Assembly: GCF_020880415.1 (NCBI RefSeq)
Contig: NZ_JAJIUJ010000076.1
Span: 1-53,797 of the forward strand
Origin: Xanthomonas euvesicatoria pv. euvesicatoria
GTDB lineage: Bacteria > Pseudomonadota > Gammaproteobacteria > Xanthomonadales > Xanthomonadaceae
DNA: 53,797 bases
Direction: 5' to 3'
Below, piece by piece: positions 33,956-44,882 of the stretch (position 1 is the first letter of the stretch; each line of letters starts with the position of its first letter). The translations under genes and the position numbers were made by a program. The notes beneath the pieces are model-generated. The model saw nothing but the letters and a program-made list of their open reading frames with translations, searched no databases and was not told where the DNA came from.

Positions 33956-35836
33956 TCAGCGCGCCTTGTACAAATCGCTCAGGCGATCTGGCTTGCCGGC
34001 GATGCGCTCCAGATGCGGATACAGCAGACCGCCGTGGTAGTCGATACGGACGGTTTCGTAGCGGTCGCCGCGCTTGACCAGCAGTTCGATCGGTGCAGTG
34101 GTGCCCTTGGCCGCCTTGATCGCATCCTTGATCACATCGGCGCTGAAGGCGCGGCCGTTGACGGCCACCAGGGTATTGCCGTTGATGATGCCGGCATTGA
34201 ATGCCGGGCTGTCCCACAACACCTCGTTGACTTCGCCCGAGCCCTCCAGCGACAGGCCCAGCGAATAGGTCAGGCTGACGTCGTTTTCGTTGCTCTCGTA
34301 GGTCTTGATGGCCAGGTTCGGTTCGTCGTTGTAGACCAGCTTCCAGCCATTGGCTTCGATGCCGCCATTCAACGAACCGTGCCCGTCCATGCGCTCGCGC
34401 AACAGGCTGGCCCAGTCGTAGGCGGCCACGCCGTTGAGCGTGCTGACGATGTCGTCGAAGGTATACGGATTGACGTCCCAATCGCCGTTCTTCATGCCGA
34501 AGAACGCCTTGGCGAAATCGTCGATGGAACGCTTGTTGTTGGTGAGCGCGCGAAGCTTGCTATCCACTTCCAGCCACATCATCTGGCCGCCGGAGTAGTA
34601 GTCCTCGCTCATCTGGTAGCTGCGGTATGCCTTGGGGCGCCGCATCGACATGGTCGGGTCGTTGGTGGTGTCCTGCACCGTGCGCCAGGCCATGCCGGGG
34701 CGGCCGCGCTCGTAGGTTGCCGCCACGCCCGCCAGCATGTCGCGCGCCTGGTCCTGCGTCCACAGGCCGGAACGTGCGGCCACCACTTCGCCCCAGAACT
34801 GGGTCTGGCCCTCGTACAGCCACAGCAGGCTGTCGCCCATCGGCACGTTGAAGTTCGGCGTCGCCAGGTCGGCGCCACGGCGGTACTTGCCGTTCCAGGA
34901 GTGGTTGAACTCGTGCGCCAGCAGGTCGCGCATGGTCCAGCTCTTGTCCCACTCGGTGAAGTAATTCGGCGGGCCGCTGTTTTCGCTGGAACGGTGATGC
35001 TCCAGGCCGATGCCGCCCAGCTTCTTGGTCAGCGCCAGCAGGAATTCGTACTGGTCGAAGTGACGCGCGCCGTACAGCTTGTCCATCTGCTGCACCAACG
35101 CGGCGTGTGCCTTGATCTGCTCGGGCTTGGCCTCCAGCGATTTGGCTTCATCGGCGAACACGTTGAGGTAGACCGGCTGCTTGCCGTTGCTCAGCTCCAC
35201 GCGCTTGTAGTACTTGCCGGCGAACATCGGCGAATCGACCAGGTCGTCGAAATCGATCGGCTTGAAGCTCACCGTGTCGCCGACGCGGCGATCGGTTTCC
35301 AGTGCCGTGGCATAGCTCCAGCCGGCCGGCAGCGTGACGCTGGCCTGCGCCTTGATGTTGCGCGCGAAATAGCCGGCCGGGTACAGCGCCGTGGTGTTCC
35401 ACTGCAGGTTGAGCATTTCCGGGGTCATCATCACCCGGCCCTGGTTGCCGGCCTGCGGCGAGAGGAACTTGAACTCGGCCGTCAGCTCGGTGGCGCCCTG
35501 TGGCACGTCCACCTTGAACGCATAGACATCGAATTGGTCGCGTTTCCAGGGCACCACCTTGCCATCGACCTTGATCACCAGACCGGCGAGCTTGTCGATC
35601 GGTCCGGTCGGCGAATGGTTGCCGGGAATCCACTGCGGGTACAGCAGCGTCATCGGGCCCGGCTTGGCCGGCATGGTCGTCTTGACCTTGAAGATGCGGT
35701 GCGCCAGATCGGTGGCGTCCACGTCGATCTTCAAGGTGCCGTCGAACGGCACGTCCTGCGGCGGTGCGGTTTGCGCAGCCGCCGGCAGCGACAACGCCGC
35801 CAACAACGAAACGGACAACAGGGTGGGCATTTTCAT
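33956..35836 (-). CDS. Exported M61 family metallopeptidase with PDZ domain
   Basis: The 626-residue protein has a signal peptide (MKMPTLLSVSLLAALSLPAA, cleavage near AAAQ), an N-terminal beta domain, a thermolysin-like catalytic domain with the zinc motif HEFNH (H308, E309, H312), and a C-terminal PDZ domain (SGEVNEVLWDSPAFNAGII). This is the layout of M61 glycyl aminopeptidases. The enzyme should act in the periplasm on peptides, with preference for N-terminal glycine or alanine known for some members. The ATG giving MKMPTL was chosen because longer frames add non-signal residues. It is separated from cyoD by the terminator serving the cyo operon. Confidence 0.94.
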   Translation of the reverse strand: MKMPTLLSVSLLAALSLPAAAQTAPPQDVPFDGTLKIDVDATDLAHRIFKVKTTMPAKPGPMTLLYPQWIPGNHSPTGPIDKLAGLVIKVDGKVVPWKRDQFDVYAFKVDVPQGATELTAEFKFLSPQAGNQGRVMMTPEMLNLQWNTTALYPAGYFARNIKAQASVTLPAGWSYATALETDRRVGDTVSFKPIDFDDLVDSPMFAGKYYKRVELSNGKQPVYLNVFADEAKSLEAKPEQIKAHAALVQQMDKLYGARHFDQYEFLLALTKKLGGIGLEHHRSSENSGPPNYFTEWDKSWTMRDLLAHEFNHSWNGKYRRGADLATPNFNVPMGDSLLWLYEGQTQFWGEVVAARSGLWTQDQARDMLAGVAATYERGRPGMAWRTVQDTTNDPTMSMRRPKAYRSYQMSEDYYSGGQMMWLEVDSKLRALTNNKRSIDDFAKAFFGMKNGDWDVNPYTFDDIVSTLNGVAAYDWASLLRERMDGHGSLNGGIEANGWKLVYNDEPNLAIKTYESNENDVSLTYSLGLSLEGSGEVNEVLWDSPAFNAGIINGNTLVAVNGRAFSADVIKDAIKAAKGTTAPIELLVKRGDRYETVRIDYHGGLLYPHLERIAGKPDRLSDLYKAR

Positions 35837-35936
35837 CGCAACTCCGCAGGTGACCTGGACAGGCAAGCCCACGATGCTAAGCGCCTGCCTGTGCTTGACC
35901 GTATGCCATTGGTCATGCTGCGGGCGATTGACGCGT

Positions 35937-35966
35937 AAAAAAAAGGCCGCCAATCACTTGGCGACC
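35937..35966 (-). terminator. Rho-independent terminator of the cyo operon
   Basis: On the minus strand GGTCGCCAA, a four-base loop and TTGGCGGCC are followed by eight T residues, starting 38 bases after the cyoD stop. It is a textbook intrinsic terminator. Confidence 0.9.
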
Positions 35967-36004
35967 TCTTCTTCAACATTGCGGCGATTCGGCGTGTCGC
36001 CGTC

Positions 36005-36340
36005 TCAATGCATCATGTTGACATTCATGTTGTGCAGCACCCACAGCGAGCCGACGATCACGATGCCGATGATCAGCAGCGAGAACAGGCCCACCTGCAC
36101 GTTGGAGCGCTGCTCGGGCGTGCGGTCCATGTGCAGGAAGTACACCATGTGCACCAGCATCTGCACCGCGGCCATGACCGAGATCACGACGATGGTGACA
36201 CCCTTGGAGAACGCGCCGCTCATCACCATCGCAAACGGGATGACGGTGAGGATCACGGCCATCACAAAGCCGATCAGGTAGGACTTCAGGCCGCCGGCAT
36301 GCGCATCGGCAGCGGTATCGGTGTGGTGGTGATTGGCCAT
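36005..36340 (-). CDS. cyoD: Cytochrome bo3 quinol oxidase subunit IV
   Basis: The 111-residue membrane protein has a histidine-rich N-terminus ([17 protein letters not shown]) and three membrane segments, with the subunit IV motif AVQMLVHMVYFLHMD. CyoD helps assemble the copper site of subunit I. It is the last gene of cyoABCD; its ATG shares one base with the cyoC stop. A terminator follows, so haem O synthase (cyoE) is not part of this operon. Confidence 0.95.
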   Translation of the reverse strand: MANHHHTDTAADAHAGGLKSYLIGFVMAVILTVIPFAMVMSGAFSKGVTIVVISVMAAVQMLVHMVYFLHMDRTPEQRSNVQVGLFSLLIIGIVIVGSLWVLHNMNVNMMH

Positions 36341-36972
36341 TACAGCGCTCCCAGCAGATAGACGACGGTGAACACACCGATCCAGATTATGTCCAGGAAG
36401 TGCCAGAACAGGCTCAGGCAGGCCAGACGCGTGCTGTTGCGCGCGGTCAGGCCGTTCTTGGAAATCTGGATCACCAGCACGGCCATCCACAGCAGGCCGG
36501 AGGCCACGTGCAGGCCGTGCGTGCCCACCAGGGTGAAGAATGCCGACAGGAACGCACTGCGACCCGGGCCGGCACCCTCATGGATCAGGTGGTTGAACTC
36601 CCATACTTCCATGCACAGGAAGCCGATACCCAGCAGCGCGGTGACGGCCAGCCAGCCGTACAGGCCGCCCATCTTGCGCTTGTGCGCGGCAATCATCGCA
36701 AAGCCGAAGCTCAGGCTGCTGAACAACAGCAGGAAGGTTTCCACCAGCACGAACTTCAGATCGAACAGCTCCTTGGCGGTCGGCCCGTCCACCGTGGCGC
36801 CGGAGAGCACCGCATAGGTGGCGAACAGACCGGCAAACAGCAGGCAGTCGCTCATCAGATAGACCCAGAACCCGAAGACGGTGTTGCCACCGCCGTCGTG
36901 ATGCTCGTGGTCGTGATCGTGGCCGCCCGCGTGGGCGGCGTGGTCAAGCGTGGTCGAGGAAGCCATGGTCAT
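36340..36972 (-). CDS. cyoC: Cytochrome bo3 quinol oxidase subunit III
   Basis: The 210-residue protein has a histidine-rich soluble N-terminus ([10 protein letters not shown]) and five membrane segments. The family motifs [20 protein letters not shown] and [16 protein letters not shown] are present, as is the C-terminal [12 protein letters not shown]. It is part of the terminal oxidase that reduces oxygen using ubiquinol. The ATG at 36972 overlaps the cyoB stop by four bases and has AAGGTGG just upstream; an in-frame ATG two codons later is also possible. Confidence 0.96.
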   Translation of the reverse strand: MTMASSTTLDHAAHAGGHDHDHEHHDGGGNTVFGFWVYLMSDCLLFAGLFATYAVLSGATVDGPTAKELFDLKFVLVETFLLLFSSLSFGFAMIAAHKRKMGGLYGWLAVTALLGIGFLCMEVWEFNHLIHEGAGPGRSAFLSAFFTLVGTHGLHVASGLLWMAVLVIQISKNGLTARNSTRLACLSLFWHFLDIIWIGVFTVVYLLGAL

Positions 36973-38969
36973 ACCACCTTCGCGGCCTGCGCCGCCTGTT
37001 GCTGTTCGAGCAGGGCGAAACGTGCGTTTTCGATGCGCTCCACTTCGTCGGCCGGCACCCAGTAATCGATGTCGTCATCGAAGGTGCGCGCGATGAAGCT
37101 GCCGATCATGCCCACCAGGCCGATGATGGCCAGCCACCAGATGTGCCAGATCAGACCGAAGCCCAGCAGCACACTGAAGGCACCGATATAGACGCCAGCG
37201 CCGGTGTTACGCGGCATGTGGATCGCTTCGTACTTGGACGGACGCACCCAGCCCTTGCCATTCTGCTTGTCGGCCCAGAACTGATCGCGGTCGTCGATGT
37301 GCGGCAGCACGGCGAAGTTGTAGAACGGCGGCGGCGAGGAGGTTGCCCATTCCAGCGTACGGCCATCCCACGGGTCGCCCGTGTAGTCCATATGCTCCTT
37401 GCGCTTCCACACGCTGTAACCGATCTGCACCAGGTTCAAGAAGATGCCCATGCCGATGATGGCAGCACCCACCGCGGCCACGTACAGCCACGGCGCCCAC
37501 TCGGGGTGGTTGTAGGTGTTCATGCGACGGGTCATGCCCATGAAGCCGAGCACATACAGCGGCATGAAGGCCACGAAGAAACCGATGATCCAGCACAAGA
37601 ACGAGGCTTTGCCGATCTTCTCGTTGAGCTTGAAGCCGAACGCCTTCGGGAACCAGTAGGTCAAGCCCGCCAGGTAACCGAACACCACGCCGCCGATGAT
37701 CACGTTATGGAAGTGCGCGATCAGGAACAGGCTGTTGTGCAGCACGAAGTCCACGGCAGGAATCGCCAGCATCACGCCGGTCATGCCGCCGATGGTGAAG
37801 GTGATGATGAAGCCGATCGTCCACAACACCGGCGAGGTCATGTGCACGCGACCGCGGAACATGGTGAACAGCCAGTTGAAGATTTTCACGCCGGTCGGGA
37901 TCGAGATGATCATCGTCGTGATGCCGAAGAAGGCATTGACGTTGGCACCCGAGCCCATGGTGAAGAAGTGGTGCAGCCACACCACGAACGACAGCACGCC
38001 GATGCACGAGGTGGCGTACACCATCGAGGTGTAGCCGAACAGGCGCTTGCGGCTGTAGGTCGCAATCAACTCGGAGAAGATGCCGAATGCCGGCAGGATC
38101 AGGATGTAGACCTCCGGGTGACCCCAGATCCAGATCAGGTTGACGTACATCATGGCGTTGCCGCCACCGTCGTTGGTGAAGAAGTGCGTGCCCAGGTAAC
38201 GGTCGGCACCCAGCAGCGCCAGCGCCACGGTCAGGATCGGGAACGCGGCGATGATCAGGATGTTGGTGATCAGCGCAGTCCAGGTGAAGATCGGCATGCG
38301 CATCAGGGTCATGCCCGGCGCGCGCATGCGCATGATCGTCACGAAGAAGTTGATGCCGGTCAGCAACGTGCCTAAACCGGACACCTGCAGCGCCCAGATG
38401 TAGTAATCGACACCGACCCCAGGGCTGTACTCCAGCCCCGACAACGGCGGGTACGCCAGCCAACCGGTCTGCGCGAATTCACCAACGCCCAGCGAGATGT
38501 TGATCAGCGCCGCGCCGGCCACGAACAGCCAGAAGCTCAGCGAGTTCAGGAACGGGAACGCCACGTCGCGCGCGCCGATCTGCAGCGGCACGATCAGGTT
38601 CAACAGGCCGGTCATGAACGGCATGGCCATGAAGAAGATCATGATCACGCCGTGCGCGGTGAAGATCTGGTCGTAGTGATGCGGAGGCAGCACGCCTTCG
38701 CCACCGCCGCCGGCCAGCGCCTGCTGGGTGCGCATCATCGCCGCGTCGGCGAAGCCGCGCAGCAGCATGACCAGCGCCACGATGATGTACATCACGCCGA
38801 TGCGCTTGTGATCCACCGAGGTGAACCACTCTTTCCAGAGATAGCCCCACAGCTTGTACTTGGTGATGGCGCCCGCGATGAGCAGGCCGAGCAGGCCGGC
38901 ACCACCCAGCGCGACCATGATGATCGGCTCGTGGTACGGAACTGCCTCGATGGTGAGTTTGCCTAGCAT
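36969..38969 (-). CDS. cyoB: Cytochrome bo3 quinol oxidase subunit I
   Basis: The 666-residue protein has about 14-15 membrane segments and the haem-copper oxidase ligands: the haem b histidine in [11 protein letters not shown], the CuB histidine with cross-linked tyrosine in [14 protein letters not shown], the CuB pair in [10 protein letters not shown], and the haem o3/b histidines in [24 protein letters not shown] near the N-terminus is typical. It pumps protons while reducing oxygen to water. The ATG follows GGAG and shares one base with the cyoA stop. Confidence 0.97.
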   Translation of the reverse strand: MLGKLTIEAVPYHEPIIMVALGGAGLLGLLIAGAITKYKLWGYLWKEWFTSVDHKRIGVMYIIVALVMLLRGFADAAMMRTQQALAGGGGEGVLPPHHYDQIFTAHGVIMIFFMAMPFMTGLLNLIVPLQIGARDVAFPFLNSLSFWLFVAGAALINISLGVGEFAQTGWLAYPPLSGLEYSPGVGVDYYIWALQVSGLGTLLTGINFFVTIMRMRAPGMTLMRMPIFTWTALITNILIIAAFPILTVALALLGADRYLGTHFFTNDGGGNAMMYVNLIWIWGHPEVYILILPAFGIFSELIATYSRKRLFGYTSMVYATSCIGVLSFVVWLHHFFTMGSGANVNAFFGITTMIISIPTGVKIFNWLFTMFRGRVHMTSPVLWTIGFIITFTIGGMTGVMLAIPAVDFVLHNSLFLIAHFHNVIIGGVVFGYLAGLTYWFPKAFGFKLNEKIGKASFLCWIIGFFVAFMPLYVLGFMGMTRRMNTYNHPEWAPWLYVAAVGAAIIGMGIFLNLVQIGYSVWKRKEHMDYTGDPWDGRTLEWATSSPPPFYNFAVLPHIDDRDQFWADKQNGKGWVRPSKYEAIHMPRNTGAGVYIGAFSVLLGFGLIWHIWWLAIIGLVGMIGSFIARTFDDDIDYWVPADEVERIENARFALLEQQQAAQAAKVV

Positions 38970-39904
38970 CACTTGTCTCCAGAAGTGCACATGGCGACCG
39001 GCTCCGTAGCCGATGCCTGATGGTCGCCGTGGCCCTTACTGTGGCCCGGACCATTCATGTATTTGTCGACCAGCGAGCGGAACATGCCGTCCTGCACCGA
39101 CGAGTAGTAGGTGACCGGATACTGTTCCTTGTCGTTGCGATTGGCTGCCAGCACCTGGTACTCGGCAGCGTTCAACGCGGTCGGCGATGCCTTGACCTTG
39201 GCCACCCAGGCCTCGAAGCCGGCCTGATCGACGGCGTGCGCCTTGAAGCTCATCTTCGAAAAGCCGTGGCCGCTGTAGTTGGTCGACAGGCCGAAGTATT
39301 CGCCCGGCTCGTTGGCCACCAGGTGCAGCTTGGTTTCCATGCCCGCCATGGCGTAGATCATGGTGCCCAGGTGCGGGATGAAGAACGAGTTCATCACCGT
39401 GTCGGAGGTGATCTTGAAGTTCAGCGGCGTGTGCACCGGGAACGCGATCTCGTTGACGGTGGCGATGTTCTGGTCGGGGTAGATGAACATCCACTTCCAG
39501 TCCAGCGACACCGCTTCGATGTTGATCGGCTTGACGTCCGAATCCAGCGGCCGGTACGGGTCCAGCGCGTGCGACGAGCGCCAGGTCAGCACCGCCAGCA
39601 CCAGGATGATCACGCACGGGATCGACCACACCACCACTTCGATGGCAGTGGAGTGCGACCAGTCCGGCTCGTAGCGCGCCTTGGTGTTGGATGCGCGATA
39701 TTTCCACGCGAACGCAATCGTCATCACGATCACCGGGATGACCACGATCAGCATCAGCACCACCGAGGTGATCAGCAGTTGCTTTTCGTCGTGGCCGATC
39801 TGGCCTTTCGGATTGAGGATGGCCGAGTTGCAGCCTGCCAGCAGCAGGAAGGGCAACATCAGACCTGGACGAAGTAAACGCCCGAGCTGTTTCAGCGGAA
39901 TCAT
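38969..39904 (-). CDS. cyoA: Cytochrome bo3 quinol oxidase subunit II (lipoprotein)
   Basis: The 311-residue protein begins with a lipoprotein signal (lipobox LLLAGC), two membrane segments, and a periplasmic cupredoxin domain (about residues 115-285) without the CuA ligands of cytochrome c oxidases, as expected for a quinol oxidase. [18 protein letters not shown] and [15 protein letters not shown] are family signatures. The start [11 protein letters not shown] was chosen as the only one that gives a lipoprotein signal. It is the first gene of cyoABCD. Upstream are 360 non-coding bases with a perfect palindrome at 40100-40116. Confidence 0.96.
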   Translation of the reverse strand: MIPLKQLGRLLRPGLMLPFLLLAGCNSAILNPKGQIGHDEKQLLITSVVLMLIVVIPVIVMTIAFAWKYRASNTKARYEPDWSHSTAIEVVVWSIPCVIILVLAVLTWRSSHALDPYRPLDSDVKPINIEAVSLDWKWMFIYPDQNIATVNEIAFPVHTPLNFKITSDTVMNSFFIPHLGTMIYAMAGMETKLHLVANEPGEYFGLSTNYSGHGFSKMSFKAHAVDQAGFEAWVAKVKASPTALNAAEYQVLAANRNDKEQYPVTYYSSVQDGMFRSLVDKYMNGPGHSKGHGDHQASATEPVAMCTSGDK

Positions 39905-40264
39905 CGGTCGATCCAAGTGCGAAGGAACGCCAGCCTCGTTCGTCGTATCGGTCGCGGGATGTTCCCGACGCAGCTGTCTTCCTGGGGGAGATGAACTGCG
40001 CAGACCGAAGACACGGGTTAGCGCGCTAATTTTAGTCTTTGCTGCACCTGCACGAAACCCATTGGCAATGATCTGACGCAATAAAAGCGCGCCAATTTGT
40101 GCGACATGTTGTCGCAGCGCAGCGCGACGCAAGAATTGCGCCGTTGCGGCCGCCGAACGGGAAGCGCCTGCGCGGCTGCAACACGCGCGGGCAATGCGTG
40201 AAACGCGGCACTCGACGCCTCAAAACGCAACTGGGCCGGCACAGGCCGACCCAGTCTTGAAGCG
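39905..40264. other. cyoA upstream region
   Basis: These 360 bases hold the cyo promoter. A TAAAAT hexamer at 40029-40034 on the minus strand could be the -10 element, without a good -35. A 17-base palindrome lies further upstream. No small gene is convincing. Confidence 0.4.
40100..40116. promoter_or_regulatory. Palindrome upstream of cyoA, candidate operator
   Basis: TGCGACA, three bases, TGTCGCA: perfect 7-base arms, about 65 bases upstream of the possible cyo -10. It may bind a regulator of respiration; the regulator is unknown. Confidence 0.35.
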
Positions 40265-40340
40265 TGGTGCCGGAAATAGGAATCGAACCTACGACCTACG
40301 CATTACGAATGCGCCGCTCTACCAACTGAGCTATTCCGGC
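40265..40340 (-). tRNA. tRNA-Thr (anticodon CGT)
   Basis: A complete 76-base tRNA with encoded CCA. The acceptor arm GCCGGAA pairs perfectly with TTCCGGC, the D-loop region reads TAGCTCAGTTGGTAGAGC, the anticodon loop is TTCGTAA with CGT, and the T-arm has GGTTCGAATCC. It reads threonine codon ACG. A sigma70-type promoter lies immediately upstream. Confidence 0.96.
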
Positions 40341-40349
40341 GAGCCGCCA

Positions 40350-40379
40350 ATTGTAGGAGCGCAGCCGCCCCCGGGTCAA
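40350..40379 (-). promoter_or_regulatory. Promoter of tRNA-Thr
   Basis: TTGACC, 18 bases, TACAAT; the -10 ends nine bases before the mature tRNA 5' end. The hexamers and spacing are the same as in the rplU promoter. Confidence 0.75.
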
Positions 40380-40430
40380 TCACTGCAGGCACCGCGTCGC
40401 GCCTGCACCGTCATGCCGGAAGCAGTCGCG

Positions 40431-41381
40431 TCAGCTGACCAGACGCAAGCGCAGCTCCTTGGGAAGCGCGAAGACCATCGATTCCGGCTCGCCTTCCAGT
40501 TCGGAGACGCCGGCTGCGCCCAATTCGCGCAAGCGCGCCAGCACGCCATCGACCAGCACCTGCGGCGCAGAGGCGCCGGCGGTCAGGCCGATATGCTGCT
40601 TGCCCACGATCCAGGCCGGGTCGATCTCGCTGGCGTTGTCGATCAGGTAGGACTCCACCCCGTCGCGCCGGGCCAGTTCGCTCAGCCGGTTGGAATTGGA
40701 GCTGTTGGGCGAACCGACCACCAGCACCAGATCGCACTGGCGCGCCAGATCGCGGACCGCGTCCTGGCGGTTCTGGGTGGCGTAGCAGATGTCGTCGTGG
40801 CGCGGCCCCTGCATGGCCGGATACCGAGCCCGCAGGGCTTCGATGATGCCCATGGTGTCGTCCACCGACAGCGTTGTCTGGGTGGTGTAGGCAAGGTTAT
40901 CGGGTTGGCGGACATCGAGCGTAGCGACCTGTTCGATGTCTTCCACCAGGTAGATCGTGCCCGCCCCGCGCTCGCGGCTCCACTGCCCCATCGTGCCTTC
41001 CACTTCCGGGTGCCCGGCGTGGCCGATCAGCACCACGTCGCGGCCGGCCCGGCAGTGCCGCGCCACCTCGAAATGCACCTTGGTCACCAGCGGGCAGGTG
41101 GCGTCGAACACCCTCAGTCCACGCCGCTCGGCCTCCTGACGCACCGCCTGCGAGACGCCGTGCGCGCTGAAGATCACGGTGGCATCGTCGGGCACCTCGT
41201 CGAGTTCTTCGACGAAGATCGCGCCACGCTGCTTGAGGTCGTCGACCACGAAGCGGTTGTGCACGACCTCGTGCCGCACATAGATCGGCGCGCCCAGCGT
41301 CTCGATCGCACGCTTGACGATCTCGATTGCACGGTCGACACCGGCACAAAAACCACGGGGATTGGCGAGCAGGACATCCAT
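40431..41381 (-). CDS. ispH: 4-hydroxy-3-methylbut-2-enyl diphosphate reductase
   Basis: The 316-residue enzyme makes the last step of the MEP isoprenoid pathway, giving IPP and DMAPP. The three cysteines that hold the iron-sulfur cluster are present: C12 in [10 protein letters not shown]96 in FDATCPLV and C199 in [10 protein letters not shown]. The substrate-site motif [10 protein letters not shown] is also seen. The start giving [10 protein letters not shown] matches the family; an ATG three codons upstream is possible. It lies between tRNA-Thr and lspA in the gene order common in gammaproteobacteria. Confidence 0.97.
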   Translation of the reverse strand: MDVLLANPRGFCAGVDRAIEIVKRAIETLGAPIYVRHEVVHNRFVVDDLKQRGAIFVEELDEVPDDATVIFSAHGVSQAVRQEAERRGLRVFDATCPLVTKVHFEVARHCRAGRDVVLIGHAGHPEVEGTMGQWSRERGAGTIYLVEDIEQVATLDVRQPDNLAYTTQTTLSVDDTMGIIEALRARYPAMQGPRHDDICYATQNRQDAVRDLARQCDLVLVVGSPNSSNSNRLSELARRDGVESYLIDNASEIDPAWIVGKQHIGLTAGASAPQVLVDGVLARLRELGAAGVSELEGEPESMVFALPKELRLRLVS

Positions 41382-41447
41382 GGCGGGCATTCTACGGGAA
41401 TGAGGGATGCGGGGTCGGACCGGGCGGCATGCGCCTGCAGGCAGGCT

Positions 41448-41966
41448 TCAGCGCAGATTCCCGGTTCCCGGCTCCTGCTTGCCGGATTTGTCGAACAAGC
41501 CGAACACGGCAATTCCGATCGCGCCACCCACGATCGCCGAGTCGGCGATATTGAACGACGGCCAGGTATGGCTGCCGATGTACCACTGGATGAAATCCAC
41601 CACGTGGCCGTGCATCAGCCGGTCGATCACATTGCCGATCGCCCCGCCGATCACCAGCGCATACGGCAGCGCGCTGCGCCACTGCCCACGCGCGGTGCGC
41701 GAGAGCCAGAACGCCAGCAGGCCGCTGATGCCCACCGCCAATGCAGTGAAGAACCATAGCTGCCAGCCGCCGGCATCGCTCAGAAAGCTGAAGGCCGCGC
41801 CGGTGTTGTAGGTGCGGTACCAGTTCCAGAAGCCGTCGATCACCGGCACCGGGGTGTACTCGGGCAGGCTGGACAGCACCCAGGCCTTGCTCCACTGGTC
41901 CAGGCCGACCACCAGCACAGAGAGCAGCAGCCAGATCAGGGCGGAGGGATTGGGGCGTTGACTCAT
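41448..41966 (-). CDS. lspA: Lipoprotein signal peptidase (signal peptidase II)
   Basis: The 172-residue inner-membrane protein has four membrane segments and the two catalytic aspartates in [15 protein letters not shown] and [11 protein letters not shown]. It cleaves the signal peptide of lipid-modified prolipoproteins. The last residues ([11 protein letters not shown]) are encoded by a run of short CCCGGTT-like units related to Xanthomonas dispersed repeats, and are probably a loose tail. It follows ileS on the same strand after 78 bases. Confidence 0.96.
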   Translation of the reverse strand: MSQRPNPSALIWLLLSVLVVGLDQWSKAWVLSSLPEYTPVPVIDGFWNWYRTYNTGAAFSFLSDAGGWQLWFFTALAVGISGLLAFWLSRTARGQWRSALPYALVIGGAIGNVIDRLMHGHVVDFIQWYIGSHTWPSFNIADSAIVGGAIGIAVFGLFDKSGKQEPGTGNLR

Positions 41967-42044
41967 GTCGAAGGATCGCAGTTGGTGGCCGCTGCTCCGA
42001 TGCCGGAGAAGACGCCTGGGTGGGAGACAGTGACGGCGGCGGCG

Positions 42045-44876
42045 TCAGAACCAGCGACGCTGCTCGCCCGGACCTTCGATATTGCTGACGCAACGGCTGC
42101 ACAGTTCCGGGTGACGCGGGTCGCTGCCCACGCTGGCCTGGTGGTGCCAGCAGCGCACGCACTTGGCCTTGGTGGTCGGCTGCGCACTGACGAAGATGTC
42201 GTCGGTGCTGGCTGCGGTCACGGTGACATCGCCACTGATGAACAAAAAGCGCAGTTCCTCGGCCAGCGGCTGCCAGCGCGCAGCGGTCTGCGCATCGGCG
42301 GCCACGGTGATCTCCGCTTCCAGGGCCGCACCGATCGCGCCATTGGCACGCATCGGCTCCAGCACCTTGGCCACCTGCTCGCGCAGGACCAGCAACTTGT
42401 CGAAATCCGCACTGGTCAATGCAGCATCGGCCGGCAACGGCGCAAGGCCGTCGTACCAGGTGGCGAACAGCACGTTGTCGACATGCTGGCCCGGCAGGTA
42501 GCTCCACAGCTCCTCGGCGGTGAAGCTCAACACCGGCGCGATCCAGCGCACGAACGCCTCGGCCACGTGGTACATCGCGCTCTGCGCCGAACGGCGGCCG
42601 CGTGCGTCTTCGGCCATCGTGTACAGGCGGTCCTTGGTGACGTCCAGGTACAGCGAGCCCAGGTCCACGCTGCAAAAATTCAGCAGCGCCTGCACGATCT
42701 CGGCGAAGTCGTAGCGCGCGTAGGCGGCCACGATCTTTTCCTGCAGCGCGTGGGCACGATGCACGATCCAGCGGTCCAGCAGCACCATCTGGTCCAGCGC
42801 CACCAGGTGCCGCAGCGGATCGAAACCATGCAGGTTGCCGAGCAGGAAGCGCGCGGTGTTGCGCAGCCGGCGGTAGGCATCGGCGTTGCGCTTGAGGATC
42901 TCCTGCGACAGCGACATTTCGTTGCTGTAGTCGGCAGAAGCGATCCACAGGCGCAGGATGTCCGCGCCCAGCGTCTTCATGATGTCCTGCGGTTCGATGC
43001 CGTTGCCCAGCGACTTGGACATCTTGCGGCCGTGCTCGTCCACGGTGAAGCCGTGGGTCAGGCACTGCTTGTACGGCGCGGCCTTGTCCATCGCCACGCC
43101 GCTCAGCAGCGAGGACTGGAACCAGCCGCGGTGCTGGTCGGAACCTTCCAGATACAGGTCGGCCGGCTTGGGCAGGCCACGATCCGGAAGCACCGCTTCG
43201 TGCGTCACGCCGGAGTCGAACCACACATCCAGGATGTCGGTGATCTTCTCGTAGTCGGCCGCCTCGCTACCCAGCAGCTCGGACGCGTCCAGCGTGTACC
43301 AGACATCCACACCGCCCTGCTCCACGCGGTCGGCGACCTGGCGCAGCAACTCGGTGCTGCGCGGATGCGGCTCGCCGGTTTCGCGATGCACGAACAAGGC
43401 GATCGGCACGCCCCAGGTGCGCTGCCGCGAGATGGTCCAGTCCGGGCGCCCGTCGACCATGCCGGCGATCCGCGCCTGGCCCCAGGACGGATACCAGTGC
43501 ACGTTTTCGATAGCTTTCAGCGCATCGGCGCGCAGATTGGCCTGCTCCATCGAGATGAACCACTGCGGCGTGGCGCGGAACGCGATCGGCGTCTTGTGCC
43601 GCCAGCAATGCGGATAGCTGTGCTCCATCTTGCTGGCCGCCAGCAGCACACCGGTGCCGCGCAGCGCGTCGATGATGACGTCGTTGGCCTTCCAGATATG
43701 CAGGCCGGCCAGCGCGGTATCGCCCAGCGGCGGCGTCGACGGCAGATACACACCGCGCCCGTCCACCGGATTGATCTGCGCGGCGCCATAGCGCTCCAGC
43801 AGACCGTAGTGCCTGGAGACCTGATAGTCCTCCTGGCCGTGACCCGGTGCGGTATGCACGGCGCCGGTACCGTCCTCGGCCGACACGTGATCGCCCAGCA
43901 GCAGAGGGATCTCGCGTTCTGCATAGAACGGGTGGTTCAGCAGCATCTGCTCCAGCGCGGCGCCCTTGGCGTGGCCGTGCACCACGACCGCATCCACGCC
44001 GTAGCGCGCCAGCGCCTTGGCAGCCAACGCTTCGGCGATCACCAGCCAGCGCGGCTGGCCGCGATCGGCCGGGCCTTCCACCAGCACATAGTCCAGCTCC
44101 GCGCCCAGGCTCACCGCCAGCGACGCCGGCAGCGTCCACGGCGTGGTGGTCCAGATCGGCACCGCCACGCCCACGCCCGCCGGCAGGCGCGCGCCGAATG
44201 CGGCAGCCACTGCACCTGGATCGCGCGCCGGATAGGCGATATCCACCGTCGGCGACACCTTGTCGGCGTATTCGATCTCGGCCTCGGCCAGCGCCGAACC
44301 GCAATCGAAGCACCAGTGCACCGGCTTGACGCCGCGGGTCAGATGGCCGTTGTCGACCACCTTGGCCAGCGCGCGGATTTCGTTGGCTTCGAAGCGGAAA
44401 TCCAGCGTCTTGTACGGGTTGTCCCAATCGCCGATCACGCCCAGGCGCTTGAAATCGCGCCGCTGCAGATCGATCTGCTCGGTGGCGTACTCGCGGCATT
44501 TCTGCCGGAATTGGGCCGCGTCGAGCTTGACGCCGACCTTGCCGTATTTCTTTTCGATCGCGATCTCGATCGGCAGGCCGTGGCAATCCCAGCCCGGGAT
44601 GTACGGCGCGTCGAAGCCGGCCAGATACTTCGACTTGACGATGATGTCCTTGAGGATCTTGTTGACCGCATGGCCCAGATGGATCTGGCCATTGGCATAC
44701 GGCGGGCCGTCGTGCAGCACGAACAACGGGCGGCCGGCGGCATTGGCACGCAGCTGCGCGTAGAAGCCCTCGCGCTCCCAGCGCTCCAGCATCGCCGGCT
44801 CGCGCTTGGGCAGGTCGCCGCGCATCGGAAATTCCGTCGCAGGCAGATGAAGAGTGGCTTTGTAGTCTTGGGTCAC
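42045..44876 (-). CDS. ileS: Isoleucyl-tRNA synthetase
   Basis: The 943-residue class I synthetase has the HIGH-type motif in [15 protein letters not shown], the KMSKS loop in [11 protein letters not shown], the CP1 editing domain between them, and a C-terminal zinc finger with four cysteines (KCVRCWHHQ and [10 protein letters not shown]). It charges tRNA-Ile and edits valine. The start codon is GTG ([12 protein letters not shown]), six bases after the ribF stop, which suggests coupling with ribF. Confidence 0.97.
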
Positions 44877-44882
44877 AGGAAT

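Noticed and set aside
40029..40034. Firm cyo promoter call based on TAAAAT
   Set aside because: No acceptable -35 hexamer at 16-18 bases; kept only as a possibility in the upstream-region entry.
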